64,000 nt of DNA from Sporosarcina obsidiansis (GTDB lineage: Bacteria > Bacillota > Bacilli > Bacillales_A > Planococcaceae). The stretch is from positions 248,001-312,000 of the forward strand of contig NZ_WHVW01000002.1 of the NCBI RefSeq assembly GCF_009651005.1, read 5' to 3'. This document shows positions 53,766 to 62,217 of the stretch, one piece after another (the stretch's first letter is position 1; each line of letters begins with the position of its first letter). The notes under the pieces are model-generated. The model was not told the origin of the DNA. It did no database searches and saw nothing but the letters and a program-made list of their open reading frames with translations. Position numbers and translations under genes: made by a program.

Positions 53766-54896
53766 TTAATTTAAGATGTTCTTCAAAATGGCCACTGCTT
53801 GATCAATTTCTTTCTTTGAAACCGTCAATGGTGGCAACAGACGAATGACGTTTGTACCCGCTGGCACTAGGAGTAACCCTTGCTGTTCAGCTTTCTGAAT
53901 GACTGGTGCTATTTCTTCATTTGAATGAATTCCGAGCAATAATCCGTTGCCACGTACTGAAAACTTCTCGGTTGGCAAAACAGACTGTAGTTGCGCTTTG
54001 AAATAAGCCGATTTGTCCTGAACATCTTGTAGAAACGTCGGCTCGAAAACGTGATCGACAACCGTCTGCGCAACTGCTACAGCAAGTGGATTGCCTCCAA
54101 AGGTTGTGCCGTGTGAGCCAGGGCCGAATGTATCGAAAAGGTCCTTGCCTGCTATAAGCGCACCAATCGGGAAACCACCACCGAGTCCTTTTGCCAACGT
54201 TACGATATCTGGCTTCAATGCCGTTTGCTCATATGCATAGCGCGTTCCTGTACGGCCGATTCCCGTCTGAACTTCATCAATAATCAATAAAATTCCATGC
54301 TGTTGACAAGCTTCCATAATCGCTTGTGCAAACGCGGGCTCTACTGAATTGACGCCACCTTCCCCTTGAATCACTTCCAACATAATAGCCGCCACGTTTT
54401 CATTGGCTGCTCCTTTTAATGCATCTACATCATTGAAAGGAAGTGTTTCAAAACTCTCAAGCAACGGACCAAATCCTTGACGTATTTTATCCTGTCCTGT
54501 TGCCGACATCGCACCAAAAGTCCGGCCATGAAACGATTTTTCGAAAGTCAGGATGAGATGTTTGCCTGTATGTTTTCTCGCTAGTTTAATAGCAGCTTCA
54601 TTGGCCTCTGCCCCACTGTTACAGAACAACGCATAGGATAAATCCGTATCTTTCGTTAGCGATTCTGCTAATTTTTCTTGTTCCGGGCTTTCGAATAAAT
54701 TCGATATATGCCACAGTTTTTCACTTTGGTTTTGTAATGCTTTGACAATTGTAGGGTGCGCATGGCCCAAGCTAACGACCGCAATGCCGCTTGTGAAATC
54801 CAAGTACTCTTTCCCTTGATCGTCTGTTACTACGGTACCCTGCCCTTTGACTAGATGCACCGCTCGTCTTGCATAGTTATTAAACAAAGAAGTCAC
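53766..54896 (-). CDS. argD: Acetylornithine aminotransferase ArgD
   Basis: A 376-residue class III PLP enzyme making N-acetylornithine. Landmarks are FCNSGAEANEAAIKLARKHT (about 91), TFEKSFHGRTFGAMSATGQ, DEVQTGIGRTGTRYAYEQ (PLP Asp) and the catalytic Lys in IVTLAKGLGGGFPIGA (about 235). GTG start overlaps the argB stop (GTGA). Last gene of argC-argJ-argB-argD, the acetylated cycle from glutamate to ornithine. Confidence 0.95.
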   Translation of the reverse strand: MTSLFNNYARRAVHLVKGQGTVVTDDQGKEYLDFTSGIAVVSLGHAHPTIVKALQNQSEKLWHISNLFESPEQEKLAESLTKDTDLSYALFCNSGAEANEAAIKLARKHTGKHLILTFEKSFHGRTFGAMSATGQDKIRQGFGPLLESFETLPFNDVDALKGAANENVAAIMLEVIQGEGGVNSVEPAFAQAIMEACQQHGILLIIDEVQTGIGRTGTRYAYEQTALKPDIVTLAKGLGGGFPIGALIAGKDLFDTFGPGSHGTTFGGNPLAVAVAQTVVDHVFEPTFLQDVQDKSAYFKAQLQSVLPTEKFSVRGNGLLLGIHSNEEIAPVIQKAEQQGLLLVPAGTNVIRLLPPLTVSKKEIDQAVAILKNILN

Positions 54897-55672
54897 GCGA
54901 TTGCCCCCTCATTGGTAATGACCGTTCCTGTCAGTTGCTGACCAACAATTTCAACAGATGGAATGCCAGCTTCCAGACATTCGATGGCTGCCTGAACTTT
55001 CGGAATCATTCCCCCATAAATATCTTCTGTCTTGATCCAGCGCTGTATATCTGCCGGCATCACTTTTTCTTGTGTCTGGTCTTCGATACGAATTCCAGGA
55101 GTATCCGTGACTAGCAATAGACTTTCCGCCTCGACTGCCAAGGCAATTTGACTAGCTACCGTATCCGCATTGATATTTAATGGCTCCCCTTCAGCAGTAG
55201 CTCCGATGCATGAAATAATTGGAACCACTCCAGTTTCTAGTAATGAATCCAAAATATCTGTTTGCACTTGCTGAATTTCACCCACATAGCCATACGTTTC
55301 AAAATCTAATACATCACAAGTAAGTAGATTGGCATCGAATCCACTGAGTCCCGTCGCCTTGACACCTTCCCGATTGAAACGGTGGACAAGAGAAGGATTT
55401 ACTTGACCGATCAAAATAGATTGCACGACGCCAATAGCTTCCTTGGAAGTCACACGAAAACCATTAATTACAGAAGACGTGATGTTCCGATCTGCCAATT
55501 CCTGATTAATATTCGGTCCGCCGCCATGAACGATTAGTAATTGTATGCCAGCTTGTTGTAATTCTTTTACTCGATCGAAGAACGCTTCACTCAGTTCATC
55601 GAGCATGCTGCCACCTAGTTTGATAACCTGCCGTTTAGGTGCGGTAGGTTGCATTGATTTGGACGTAGTCAT
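54893..55672 (-). CDS. argB: Acetylglutamate kinase ArgB
   Basis: A 259-residue amino acid kinase fold protein. VIKLGGSMLDEL (about 16-27) binds ATP phosphates, LLIVHGGGPNINQELADRNI (about 44-63) binds acetylglutamate, and INADTVASQIALAVEAE and LLVTDTPGI are further signatures. The N-terminal extension is short, so the enzyme lacks the hexamer helix and may not be arginine-sensitive (inference). It overlaps argJ by 38 bp; no separate ribosome site, so coupling is likely. Confidence 0.94.
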   Translation of the reverse strand: MTTSKSMQPTAPKRQVIKLGGSMLDELSEAFFDRVKELQQAGIQLLIVHGGGPNINQELADRNITSSVINGFRVTSKEAIGVVQSILIGQVNPSLVHRFNREGVKATGLSGFDANLLTCDVLDFETYGYVGEIQQVQTDILDSLLETGVVPIISCIGATAEGEPLNINADTVASQIALAVEAESLLLVTDTPGIRIEDQTQEKVMPADIQRWIKTEDIYGGMIPKVQAAIECLEAGIPSVEIVGQQLTGTVITNEGAIA

Positions 55673-56867
55673 AAGTCAGATCGCACCCCCATGCCATTCC
55701 TTGACCAGTTCCCTGGTTTAATTCCACAACAAATTTCACTTCATGTTGCTTCAAATAAATGAGCAATTCCTCTTCTGAAAACGGAATCGGTTCGCCGCCC
55801 TCTACTACTAGCGTCTCGCCAATATAGATTTTAATGTCATTCGGATCAATTGTTGCACCACTATAGCCAACTGCCGCGATAATACGTCCCCAGTTTGCAT
55901 CACAACCAAATACAGCTGTTTTAACAAGTGGTGATCCAACGACGGATTTTGCAATTTTACGCGCTTCTTCATCGGAAACTGCACCTGTCACTTTAGTTTC
56001 GATTAACTTAGTTGCCCCTTCGCCGTCCTTCGCAATCATTTTCGCTAAGTCTTGCGAGACTGCATGCAGAGCGTTGACAAATGATTGCCATTCAGGATGA
56101 GACGGTGTCAATGAGTTATTTCCTGCCATTCCGTTAGCCATTACAAGTACCATGTCGTTCGTAGACGTATCACCATCCACTGTAATGGAATTAAATGTAA
56201 CATCGGTAATCTCTTTTAAGGCCTGCTGTAAATGTTCGGATTCAATATTCGCATCTGTCGTAATGAAGCCAAGCATAGTCGCCATATTTGGTTCAATCAT
56301 GCCAGATCCTTTTGCTACTCCAGCGACAACAATTTCATGACCATCGACGACTGTCGCATAAGCTGTATTTTTCGTCACCGTATCTGTTGTCAAAATAGCT
56401 TGAGAGAATTGAATTGAACCTTCGAGACTATCGTTCGGTTGTAATTGTTTGATTCCTGACAGCAATGGCTCCATTTTCATCAATTCTCCGATAACGCCTG
56501 TCGAAGCAATGCCGACTAAGTTTTGATCAATGCCAAGGTGTTCTGCTGTCTTTTGTTGCATGGTCAAGGCGTCTTTCATACCTTGTTTACCAGTACACGC
56601 GTTGGCATTGCCTGAGTTGATGACTACCGCTTGCATTTTTTGTGTTTCGTATACGACTTGTTTCGTTACACTAAGTGGAGCTGCCTGGATTGCATTCGTT
56701 GTGAAGACACCTGCAACGCTCGCTGGCACTTCGCTGACTAGTAAAGCCAAATCGTTTTTCTTATGTTTCAGACCACAATGAATGCCGACTGCTTTAAATC
56801 CCTTTGGTGACACGATATTCTTACGCGAGATACGCTTCATACTTTCGATAGTTTCAATGGTTTCCAT
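55635..56867 (-). CDS. argJ: Bifunctional glutamate N-acetyltransferase / ornithine acetyltransferase ArgJ
   Basis: A 410-residue self-cleaving Ntn-type enzyme. The cleavage site is at the Ala-Thr of IEPNMATMLGFITTDANI (about 190; KGSGMIEPNMATML), giving the Thr nucleophile. The oxyanion region is VVINSGNANACTG (about 77) and the C-terminal block GCDANWGRIIAAVGYSGA. In Bacillales ArgJ is usually bifunctional (recycling plus acetyl-CoA). AAGGGAGC precedes the ATG. Second gene of the operon. Confidence 0.95.
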   Translation of the reverse strand: METIETIESMKRISRKNIVSPKGFKAVGIHCGLKHKKNDLALLVSEVPASVAGVFTTNAIQAAPLSVTKQVVYETQKMQAVVINSGNANACTGKQGMKDALTMQQKTAEHLGIDQNLVGIASTGVIGELMKMEPLLSGIKQLQPNDSLEGSIQFSQAILTTDTVTKNTAYATVVDGHEIVVAGVAKGSGMIEPNMATMLGFITTDANIESEHLQQALKEITDVTFNSITVDGDTSTNDMVLVMANGMAGNNSLTPSHPEWQSFVNALHAVSQDLAKMIAKDGEGATKLIETKVTGAVSDEEARKIAKSVVGSPLVKTAVFGCDANWGRIIAAVGYSGATIDPNDIKIYIGETLVVEGGEPIPFSEEELLIYLKQHEVKFVVELNQGTGQGMAWGCDLTYDYVQINATYRT

Positions 56868-56900
56868 ATAAGTGCTCCCTTCAATTCTAAAGATGTTAGG

Positions 56901-57935
56901 TCAAATAAATAATGGAATATTATCAATTCCAGTTGTTTCATCTAATCCGTATAGGATGTTCATATTTTGAATAGCTTGACCGGCAGCCCCTTTAACCAGG
57001 TTGTCAATAACGGCTACAATCGTTGCTCGGTTCGTTCGCGGATCTACCTTGACATGAATATCGCAATAGTTGGAACCATAGACTTGTTTCGTTCCAATCT
57101 TCTGGATATCTGTCAGAATCCTAACGAACGGGCTATCTTTATACGTATCTTTTAAGCAGTCTGTGAGCTGCTGTTCTGTTACTGCTGCATTCACTTTTGC
57201 GTAACTCGTTGCCATGATTCCTCTCGTCATCGGTACAAGATGAGTCGTGAAGGTAATCGGTTCTGGTTGATTGGCGAAAAGATTCATCGCCTGCTCAATT
57301 TCAGGTATATGTTGATGTTGATGTAATTTATAAATAGAGAAGTTTTCATTCGTTTCACTAAAATGTGTCGCTGCGCTCGGTTTATTGCCTGCACCAGACA
57401 CGCCACTTTTCGCATCGATCACTAACTGACTGCCATCGATCAATTCATTTTTTAAAAGAGGAAGTAAAGACAATAGAACTGCGGTTGGATAACAACCCGG
57501 ATTGGCAATGAAATCTGCTTCTTGGATTTGTTTTTTATTCCACTCAGGCAATCCATATACGCTTCTCTCTAAGTATTCCATTTCAGCGGCATCTTTTTGA
57601 TACCATTGTGTATACAACGCCGGATCTTTCAGTCTAAAATCTCCTGCTAGGTCGATTAACTTAGGTCCGACACCTACTAGTGGAGGAAGTAACGTCGTAG
57701 TCACTCCTGCCGGTGTACTGAAGAAAACGGTATCTAATTGTCGGATATGCTCTTGCTCTATAGCCTTCATCTTAGTATCGTGAATGTTCACGAGATGCGG
57801 ATATTTCTCAGAAAATACAGTCCCCACTTCGGAGGATGTGAATAAATCAATCTGTTCAATTTCCGGGTGGTTTTGCAGCAACCGAATCAATTCGAGGCCA
57901 CCATACCCGGACGCTCCTATGATTCCTACCTTCAA
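56901..57935 (-). CDS. argC: N-acetyl-gamma-glutamyl-phosphate reductase ArgC
   Basis: A 344-residue NADP-dependent reductase. The Rossmann motif MKVGIIGASGYGGLELIRLL is at the start, the catalytic Cys in IANPGCYPTAVLLSLLPL (about 146), and the His in TTHLVPMTRGIMATSYAKVN. TTG start eight bases after GAGG matches canonical ArgC N termini; a longer reading from an ATG at 57956 has no better ribosome site. First gene of the operon, next to the arginine-repressor-like boxes. Confidence 0.94.
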   Translation of the reverse strand: MKVGIIGASGYGGLELIRLLQNHPEIEQIDLFTSSEVGTVFSEKYPHLVNIHDTKMKAIEQEHIRQLDTVFFSTPAGVTTTLLPPLVGVGPKLIDLAGDFRLKDPALYTQWYQKDAAEMEYLERSVYGLPEWNKKQIQEADFIANPGCYPTAVLLSLLPLLKNELIDGSQLVIDAKSGVSGAGNKPSAATHFSETNENFSIYKLHQHQHIPEIEQAMNLFANQPEPITFTTHLVPMTRGIMATSYAKVNAAVTEQQLTDCLKDTYKDSPFVRILTDIQKIGTKQVYGSNYCDIHVKVDPRTNRATIVAVIDNLVKGAAGQAIQNMNILYGLDETTGIDNIPLFI

Positions 57936-57942
57936 CGTCATC

Positions 57943-58010
57943 ACCTCATTATTCATTACAGCTAAGTATACGTATGTATAAATATAAAGTCAACTGTATT
58001 TTTATTTATT
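57943..58010 (-). promoter_or_regulatory. argC promoter with ARG-box-like sites
   Basis: On the minus strand TTGACT, 17-base spacer, TATACT (57965-57993). An upstream AATAAATAAAAATACAGT (57993-58010) and a downstream TAATGAATAATGAGGTGA (57943-57960) resemble the AhrC/ArgR box CATGAATAAAAATTCAAG. The spacer itself contains a TATACATACGTATA near-palindrome. Confidence 0.55.
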
Positions 58011-58133
58011 GACTGTCAATTTATAATGTAAGATCTTCTCCTGCAGAAAAGCTACATCTTCTTTCGAACAATATGTTACTATTATGAAGAGTATTAGAAG
58101 ATACAGTTACTAATGAAAATTCAGGAGGTTATT

Positions 58134-58913
58134 ATGGTAGATTTATTAAAGTTATCAGGGAAGAATATTGTCGTAATGGGGGTTGCGAATGAACGTAGCA
58201 TTGGCTGGGGCGTCGCGAAAGCTTTGTTCTCAATCGGAGCAAACGTCATTTTCACATACCGCAAAGATCGCTCACGTGAAAAGTTAGAGAAAATCTTAGA
58301 AAAGCATGAACTGAACGCAACGCAAATTGTGCAATGTGATGTGAATAGTGATGAAAGCATCGAACAAGCATTTAAGGCAATTGGCGAACAAGTAGGCGTA
58401 ATTCACGGGGTAGTGCATTCAGTAGCATTCGCTCATCAGGAAGACTTACGTAATCCATTTGTTGAGACATCACGTGATGGATATGCATTCGCACAAGATT
58501 CTAGCTCGTATTCTTTGGTGGCTGCGGCACGTGAAGCTCGCCATTATATGACAGAAGGTGGCGCCATCATCACTATGAGTTACTTAGGCGCTGAGCGTGT
58601 ACTCGAAGGCTATAATGTAATGGGTGTCGCGAAAGCTGCTCTTGAAGCATCTGTTCGCTACTTGGCGTCTGAGCTTGGCGAGCAAAATATCCGTGTCAAT
58701 GCAATTTCTGCAGGGGCAGTCCGTACATTATCTGCCAAAGGAGTTCCTTCCTTTAATACAATTCTAAGCAAAATTGAAGAACGTGCGCCATTAAAGCGAA
58801 ATGTCAAACCGGAAGAAGTATCAGATATGACAATTGCAATGCTCAGCAATTTATCAAGCGGCGTAACGGGCGAAGTAATTTATGTAGATGCCGGTTATCA
58901 TATTATGGGGTAA
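58134..58913 (+). CDS. fabI: Enoyl-[acyl-carrier-protein] reductase FabI
   Basis: A 259-residue short-chain-dehydrogenase-fold enzyme for the last reduction of fatty acid elongation. LSGKNIVVMGVANERSIGWG (about 7-26) is the FabI NAD(P) motif. The catalytic pair is in YNVMGVAKAALEASVRYLAS (Tyr-x6-Lys, about 159-166) and ITMSYLGAERV precedes it. The ATG follows CAGGAGG with 7 bases spacing; a reading from 58113 is unsupported. It is divergent from argC and terminated on its own. Confidence 0.94.
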   Translation: MVDLLKLSGKNIVVMGVANERSIGWGVAKALFSIGANVIFTYRKDRSREKLEKILEKHELNATQIVQCDVNSDESIEQAFKAIGEQVGVIHGVVHSVAFAHQEDLRNPFVETSRDGYAFAQDSSSYSLVAAAREARHYMTEGGAIITMSYLGAERVLEGYNVMGVAKAALEASVRYLASELGEQNIRVNAISAGAVRTLSAKGVPSFNTILSKIEERAPLKRNVKPEEVSDMTIAMLSNLSSGVTGEVIYVDAGYHIMG

Positions 58914-58919
58914 TGACTG

Positions 58920-58947
58920 AAGGATTCTCTTTCCGAGAGTCCTTTTT
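58920..58947 (+). terminator. Terminator after fabI
   Basis: AAGGATTCTC-tttcc-GAGAGTCCTTTTT. Confidence 0.8.
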
Positions 58948-58996
58948 ACAGTTTTTGTATTAGAAAGGATTATCCTGGGAATTTCTTTCTGTATAC

Positions 58997-59026
58997 TTGA
59001 CAGAACATTATTACTTATCATATAGT
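58997..59026 (+). promoter_or_regulatory. brnQ promoter
   Basis: TTGACA, 18-base spacer, TATAGT, about 80 bases before brnQ; the leader shows no T-box or other known switch. Confidence 0.6.
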
Positions 59027-59113
59027 GTTACAGCAGTTGCTCAGGCTTTTTTACGCATACACGAAGTTACCAAAATACATAGACTTCTCAGAGTATTTCA
59101 GGAGGAATTCGCA

Positions 59114-60439
59114 ATGAATAGTTTTACCAAAATTGACACGATAAAATTAGGGCTGACGATGTTTGCCCTGTTTTTTGGCGCAGGAAACATGATTTTCCCT
59201 CCGCTTCTGGGTCAACAGGCGGGCGACCAAGCTTGGCTTACGCTTGCCGGCTTCTTGATTACGGGAGTGGGCCTTCCCTATCTTGGCGTCATTGCCGTAA
59301 CCATGAGCGGCAATCAACTAAGCGACTTGGCTGGAAAAGCCTCCCCTTTATTCGCAATAGTTTTTCCATTGGTTGTGTATTTGGCACTTGGACCGTTTTT
59401 CGGTGTACCTCGGACAGCAACAGTTTCATTTGAAATTGCGGTGTCCCCTTTCGTGTCAGAATCCTACAAGACACTGGCACTCGTGTTATTTTCCATCATC
59501 TTTTTTGCTGTGACGATTTGGCTTTCCTTAAAGCCAAATAAAATGGTCGATCGCTTCGGTAGTATTTTAACGCCCGTGCTTCTAGCCATCGTGACTCTTA
59601 TTGTTGTGACCGGTATCGTCAACCCTTTAGGCAAAGCCGGGATACCCCAAGAACCTTTCGACGAAAACTTCTTCATCAAGGGATTTATTGAAGGATACGG
59701 AACGATGGATGCGATGGCAGCTCTCGTTTTTGCAATTATCGTTATTAACGCGGTAAAAGCAAAAGGAATTACGGATAGAAAAGCGATTACTTCTATTACA
59801 ATGAGAGCAGGCACGATTGCGGTAATTGGACTAAGTCTCGTGTATGCAGGATTGGCTTATTTAGGAACTACAAGTCGTGGTGTTGCAGATGGCGCAACGA
59901 ACGGTGGAGATATATTAGCCAAACTTGCATATGCGTTGATGGGAAATAATGGACTTTATTTACTAGGCCTGGCGGTGACACTCGCTTGCTTAACGACTTC
60001 GGTTGGATTAGTTACCGCAAGTGCTACGTATCTGTCTAAAATTATTCCCTCTGTTTCTTATAAAAGACTCGTAATTATCATTTGTGCCTCCACTACCATT
60101 GTCGCAAATATTGGTCTGACAAAATTGCTTTCCGTTACGCTGCCTGTGCTGGTCGGAGTCTATCCGCTAGCCATTGTATTAATTTCATTCCGGTTAATTC
60201 ATCGATTGTTCAGGGGCTATCATGAAGTATACCTTTTCGGATTAGCTGCTGCTGGCGTAATCGGTATGTTTGATATGCTACATGCGTTTGGTTTAGAATT
60301 GACGCCCGTTATGAAGGTGTTGAAGCATTTGCCATTGTATGAGCAAGGTGTCGGCTGGATTGTGCCTGCTTTGATATTAGGTTTTATTGGATTTATCATT
60401 GCTGCTGCTCAAGGGAAACCTCGAGTATTACAGGAATAA
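59114..60439 (+). CDS. brnQ: Branched-chain amino acid transporter BrnQ (LIVCS family)
   Basis: A 441-residue cation-coupled carrier with about twelve helices. It starts with KIDTIKLGLTMFALFFGAGN then MIFPPLLGQQAGDQAW, the LIVCS signature. Other blocks are LGPFFGVPRTATVSFEIAVS and CLTTSVGLVTASATYLSK. It imports leucine, isoleucine and valine. The ATG follows CAGGAGG; a frame from a TTG at 58997 is actually the -35 region of the promoter. It is a single gene, ending before a strong hairpin that resembles the ends of repeat copies A and B. Confidence 0.94.
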   Translation: MNSFTKIDTIKLGLTMFALFFGAGNMIFPPLLGQQAGDQAWLTLAGFLITGVGLPYLGVIAVTMSGNQLSDLAGKASPLFAIVFPLVVYLALGPFFGVPRTATVSFEIAVSPFVSESYKTLALVLFSIIFFAVTIWLSLKPNKMVDRFGSILTPVLLAIVTLIVVTGIVNPLGKAGIPQEPFDENFFIKGFIEGYGTMDAMAALVFAIIVINAVKAKGITDRKAITSITMRAGTIAVIGLSLVYAGLAYLGTTSRGVADGATNGGDILAKLAYALMGNNGLYLLGLAVTLACLTTSVGLVTASATYLSKIIPSVSYKRLVIIICASTTIVANIGLTKLLSVTLPVLVGVYPLAIVLISFRLIHRLFRGYHEVYLFGLAAAGVIGMFDMLHAFGLELTPVMKVLKHLPLYEQGVGWIVPALILGFIGFIIAAAQGKPRVLQE

Positions 60440-60508
60440 ATAGAATGGTTCTAACGGAATACGTGCGAATTTATGAGCATAACTCGTAATAAGCATCACA
60501 GGAGTGAA

Positions 60509-60560
60509 GAGGTTGTCCGCTGTAAGTCTTTTTCTAAAGACTTTCCGGACAACCTTTTTT
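60509..60560. terminator. Bidirectional terminator D, solo relative of the repeat-element end hairpins
   Basis: AGGTTGTCCG-ctgt-AAGTC-tttttctaaa-GACTTtCCGGACAACCTTTTTT between convergent brnQ and argH. It shares the GTCC..AAGTC / GACTT..GGAC arms with the end module of copies A and B but has no core. Confidence 0.8.
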
Positions 60561-60585
60561 CCTTGACTAAAGTGAATTTTTGTAA

Positions 60586-61908
60586 TTACTCACCTTTCAT
60601 TAGATGCTTATTCCCTTTCGTAATGATGTTTTCGTAATCGATGTAGTCATAAATATCGTCTTCTATGTGAGTACTGAATTGTGCTAGCTCACCTACTGAT
60701 AGGTCTTCGATAGCTTTGCTTTGTTGTTCGCAATAAATGATGATTTTGCCAACGATTTCGTGAGCGTCACGGAAAGGCGTGCCTTTTGCAACCAGATAGT
60801 CCGCCACTTCTGTTGCATTCAGGAAACCGCCTTTGATGGCTGCTTTCATTTGATCGGCATTTACTTGTAGTGTGTCGATCATTTTGGACATGATTTCGAG
60901 ACAGTCAAGTACCGTGTCGAGTGCATCGAAGAACTGTTCCTTATCTTCTTGCATATCTTTATTGTACGTTAGCGGCAAGCCTTTTAACGTAGTTAGCAAT
61001 GAAAATAAAGAACCATAGACACGACCTGTTTTTCCGCGGATAAGTTCTGCAGCATCTGGATTTTTCTTTTGCGGCATGATGCTGCTGCCTGTGGAGTAGG
61101 CATCTGCCATCGTGATAAAACGAAACTCTTGGCTGCTCCATAAGATTAATTCCTCACTCAATCGGCTCATATGCATCATGATCAAAGAAAAGTTTGACAT
61201 CAGTTCCACTAAGTAATCACGATCGCTGACACCATCCAAGAAATTATCTACAGGCTTGGCAAAACCGAGCAAAGCTGTGGTGACTTGGCGGTCGATATCA
61301 TGCGTAGTACCAGCAAGTGCCCCACATCCAAGTGGGTTTTCATTCAATATATCTGCAGCATTTTGTACACGTCGCTTATCTCGTTTGAACATTTGCGCGT
61401 AGGCACCTACATGATGTCCGAATGTTACAACTTGCGCTCGCTGTAAATGTGTATAGCCTGGCATGATCACGTTGTTGGCCTTTCCTTTTGCTTCCAATGA
61501 ATCAATTAACGTCTGTAAAGCATCCATCACAACAGATGTCTGATTTCGTGCGTATTGTCTCATATCAACTGCCACTTGATCATTTCGGCTGCGAGCGGTA
61601 TGTAGTTTTTTACCGGTTTCCCCTACTCGCTCTGTCAAATGCATTTCGACGAATGAGTGGATATCCTCGTAGTTCCCTTCAATTTTCAACTCACCAGACT
61701 CGATATCTGCCAAAATAGACTGCAAGCCATTGACGAGCAACTCCCCTTCTTCCGGCGTTAACAGATCGCAATGTACCTGCATTGTGACATGTGCAATGCT
61801 TCCTGCGATATCTTCTCTAAATAAACGGTAATCGACGGAAAGGGAACTGTTGAACTTTTCCATAATTTCATCTGCCTTGCTGCTAAAACGACCGCCCCAA
61901 AGTTTCAT
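60586..61908 (-). CDS. argH: Argininosuccinate lyase ArgH
   Basis: A 440-residue fumarase/aspartase-superfamily enzyme releasing arginine and fumarate. MKLWGGRFSSKADEIMEKFN opens the protein, HTARSRNDQVAVDMRQYAR (about 102) is a conserved block, and the catalytic Ser lies in the flexible loop signature GSSIMPQKKNPDAAELIRGK (about 275-294). It is about 20 residues shorter than many homologues at the C terminus. GAGAGG precedes the ATG weakly. It stands alone, since argG is not adjacent, with its own arginine box. Confidence 0.94.
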   Translation of the reverse strand: MKLWGGRFSSKADEIMEKFNSSLSVDYRLFREDIAGSIAHVTMQVHCDLLTPEEGELLVNGLQSILADIESGELKIEGNYEDIHSFVEMHLTERVGETGKKLHTARSRNDQVAVDMRQYARNQTSVVMDALQTLIDSLEAKGKANNVIMPGYTHLQRAQVVTFGHHVGAYAQMFKRDKRRVQNAADILNENPLGCGALAGTTHDIDRQVTTALLGFAKPVDNFLDGVSDRDYLVELMSNFSLIMMHMSRLSEELILWSSQEFRFITMADAYSTGSSIMPQKKNPDAAELIRGKTGRVYGSLFSLLTTLKGLPLTYNKDMQEDKEQFFDALDTVLDCLEIMSKMIDTLQVNADQMKAAIKGGFLNATEVADYLVAKGTPFRDAHEIVGKIIIYCEQQSKAIEDLSVGELAQFSTHIEDDIYDYIDYENIITKGNKHLMKGE

Positions 61909-61927
61909 TGCTCATCAAACCTCTCGA

Positions 61928-61981
61928 ATTGAATTTTTATACATTACTATGCATTATAATTACAAAAGAAATATTTTGCAA
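61928..61981 (-). promoter_or_regulatory. argH promoter with ARG box
   Basis: On the minus strand TTGCAA, 17-base spacer, TATAAT (61953-61981), then AATGTATAAAAATTCAAT (61928-61945) over the predicted start. The latter matches 15 of 18 positions of CATGAATAAAAATTCAAG, so an ArgR/AhrC site is likely. Confidence 0.72.
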
Positions 61982-62048
61982 CTTGTCGCTTCTTTTATTT
62001 TGACAGATGACAAGGCATTTTTCTACGTTAAATTCGGTATCTCTACAG

Positions 62049-62178
62049 TTGCAACGTACATTCATTCATGTGATAATAGATGAACTACAAATGAATGAGT
62101 GATAACCATGAGAATTTTTGTCCAAAACCTTAAATTTAAATCTTTCCAAACCTCCCCTATAATTGGTGAGGTTTTTTT
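62049..62178 (+). promoter_or_regulatory. CDF transporter promoter, operator-like repeat and leader terminator
   Basis: TTGCAA, 17-base spacer, GATAAT (62049-62077). CATTCATT/AATGAATG (62059-62097) is a perfect inverted repeat straddling the -10. Within the leader, AACCTC-13-GAGGTTTTTTT (62149-62178) is an intrinsic terminator 40 bases before the transporter start. This suggests either an attenuation switch or a metal-responsive repressor site. Confidence 0.5.
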
Positions 62179-62217
62179 GTTGCTTGTAGGAAACACTACT
62201 AGAGGAGGGAAACTTTT

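Noticed and set aside
58093..58114. ATTAG..ACTAAT upstream of fabI as a FapR box
   Set aside because: The half-sites are 12 bases apart between TTAG and CTAA instead of the 9 expected, and the central bases do not fit; not listed as a feature.
58997..59113. 39-residue N-terminal extension of BrnQ
   Set aside because: Its TTG start is the TTGACA -35 element; the ATG at 59114 has a perfect ribosome site and family-typical N terminus.
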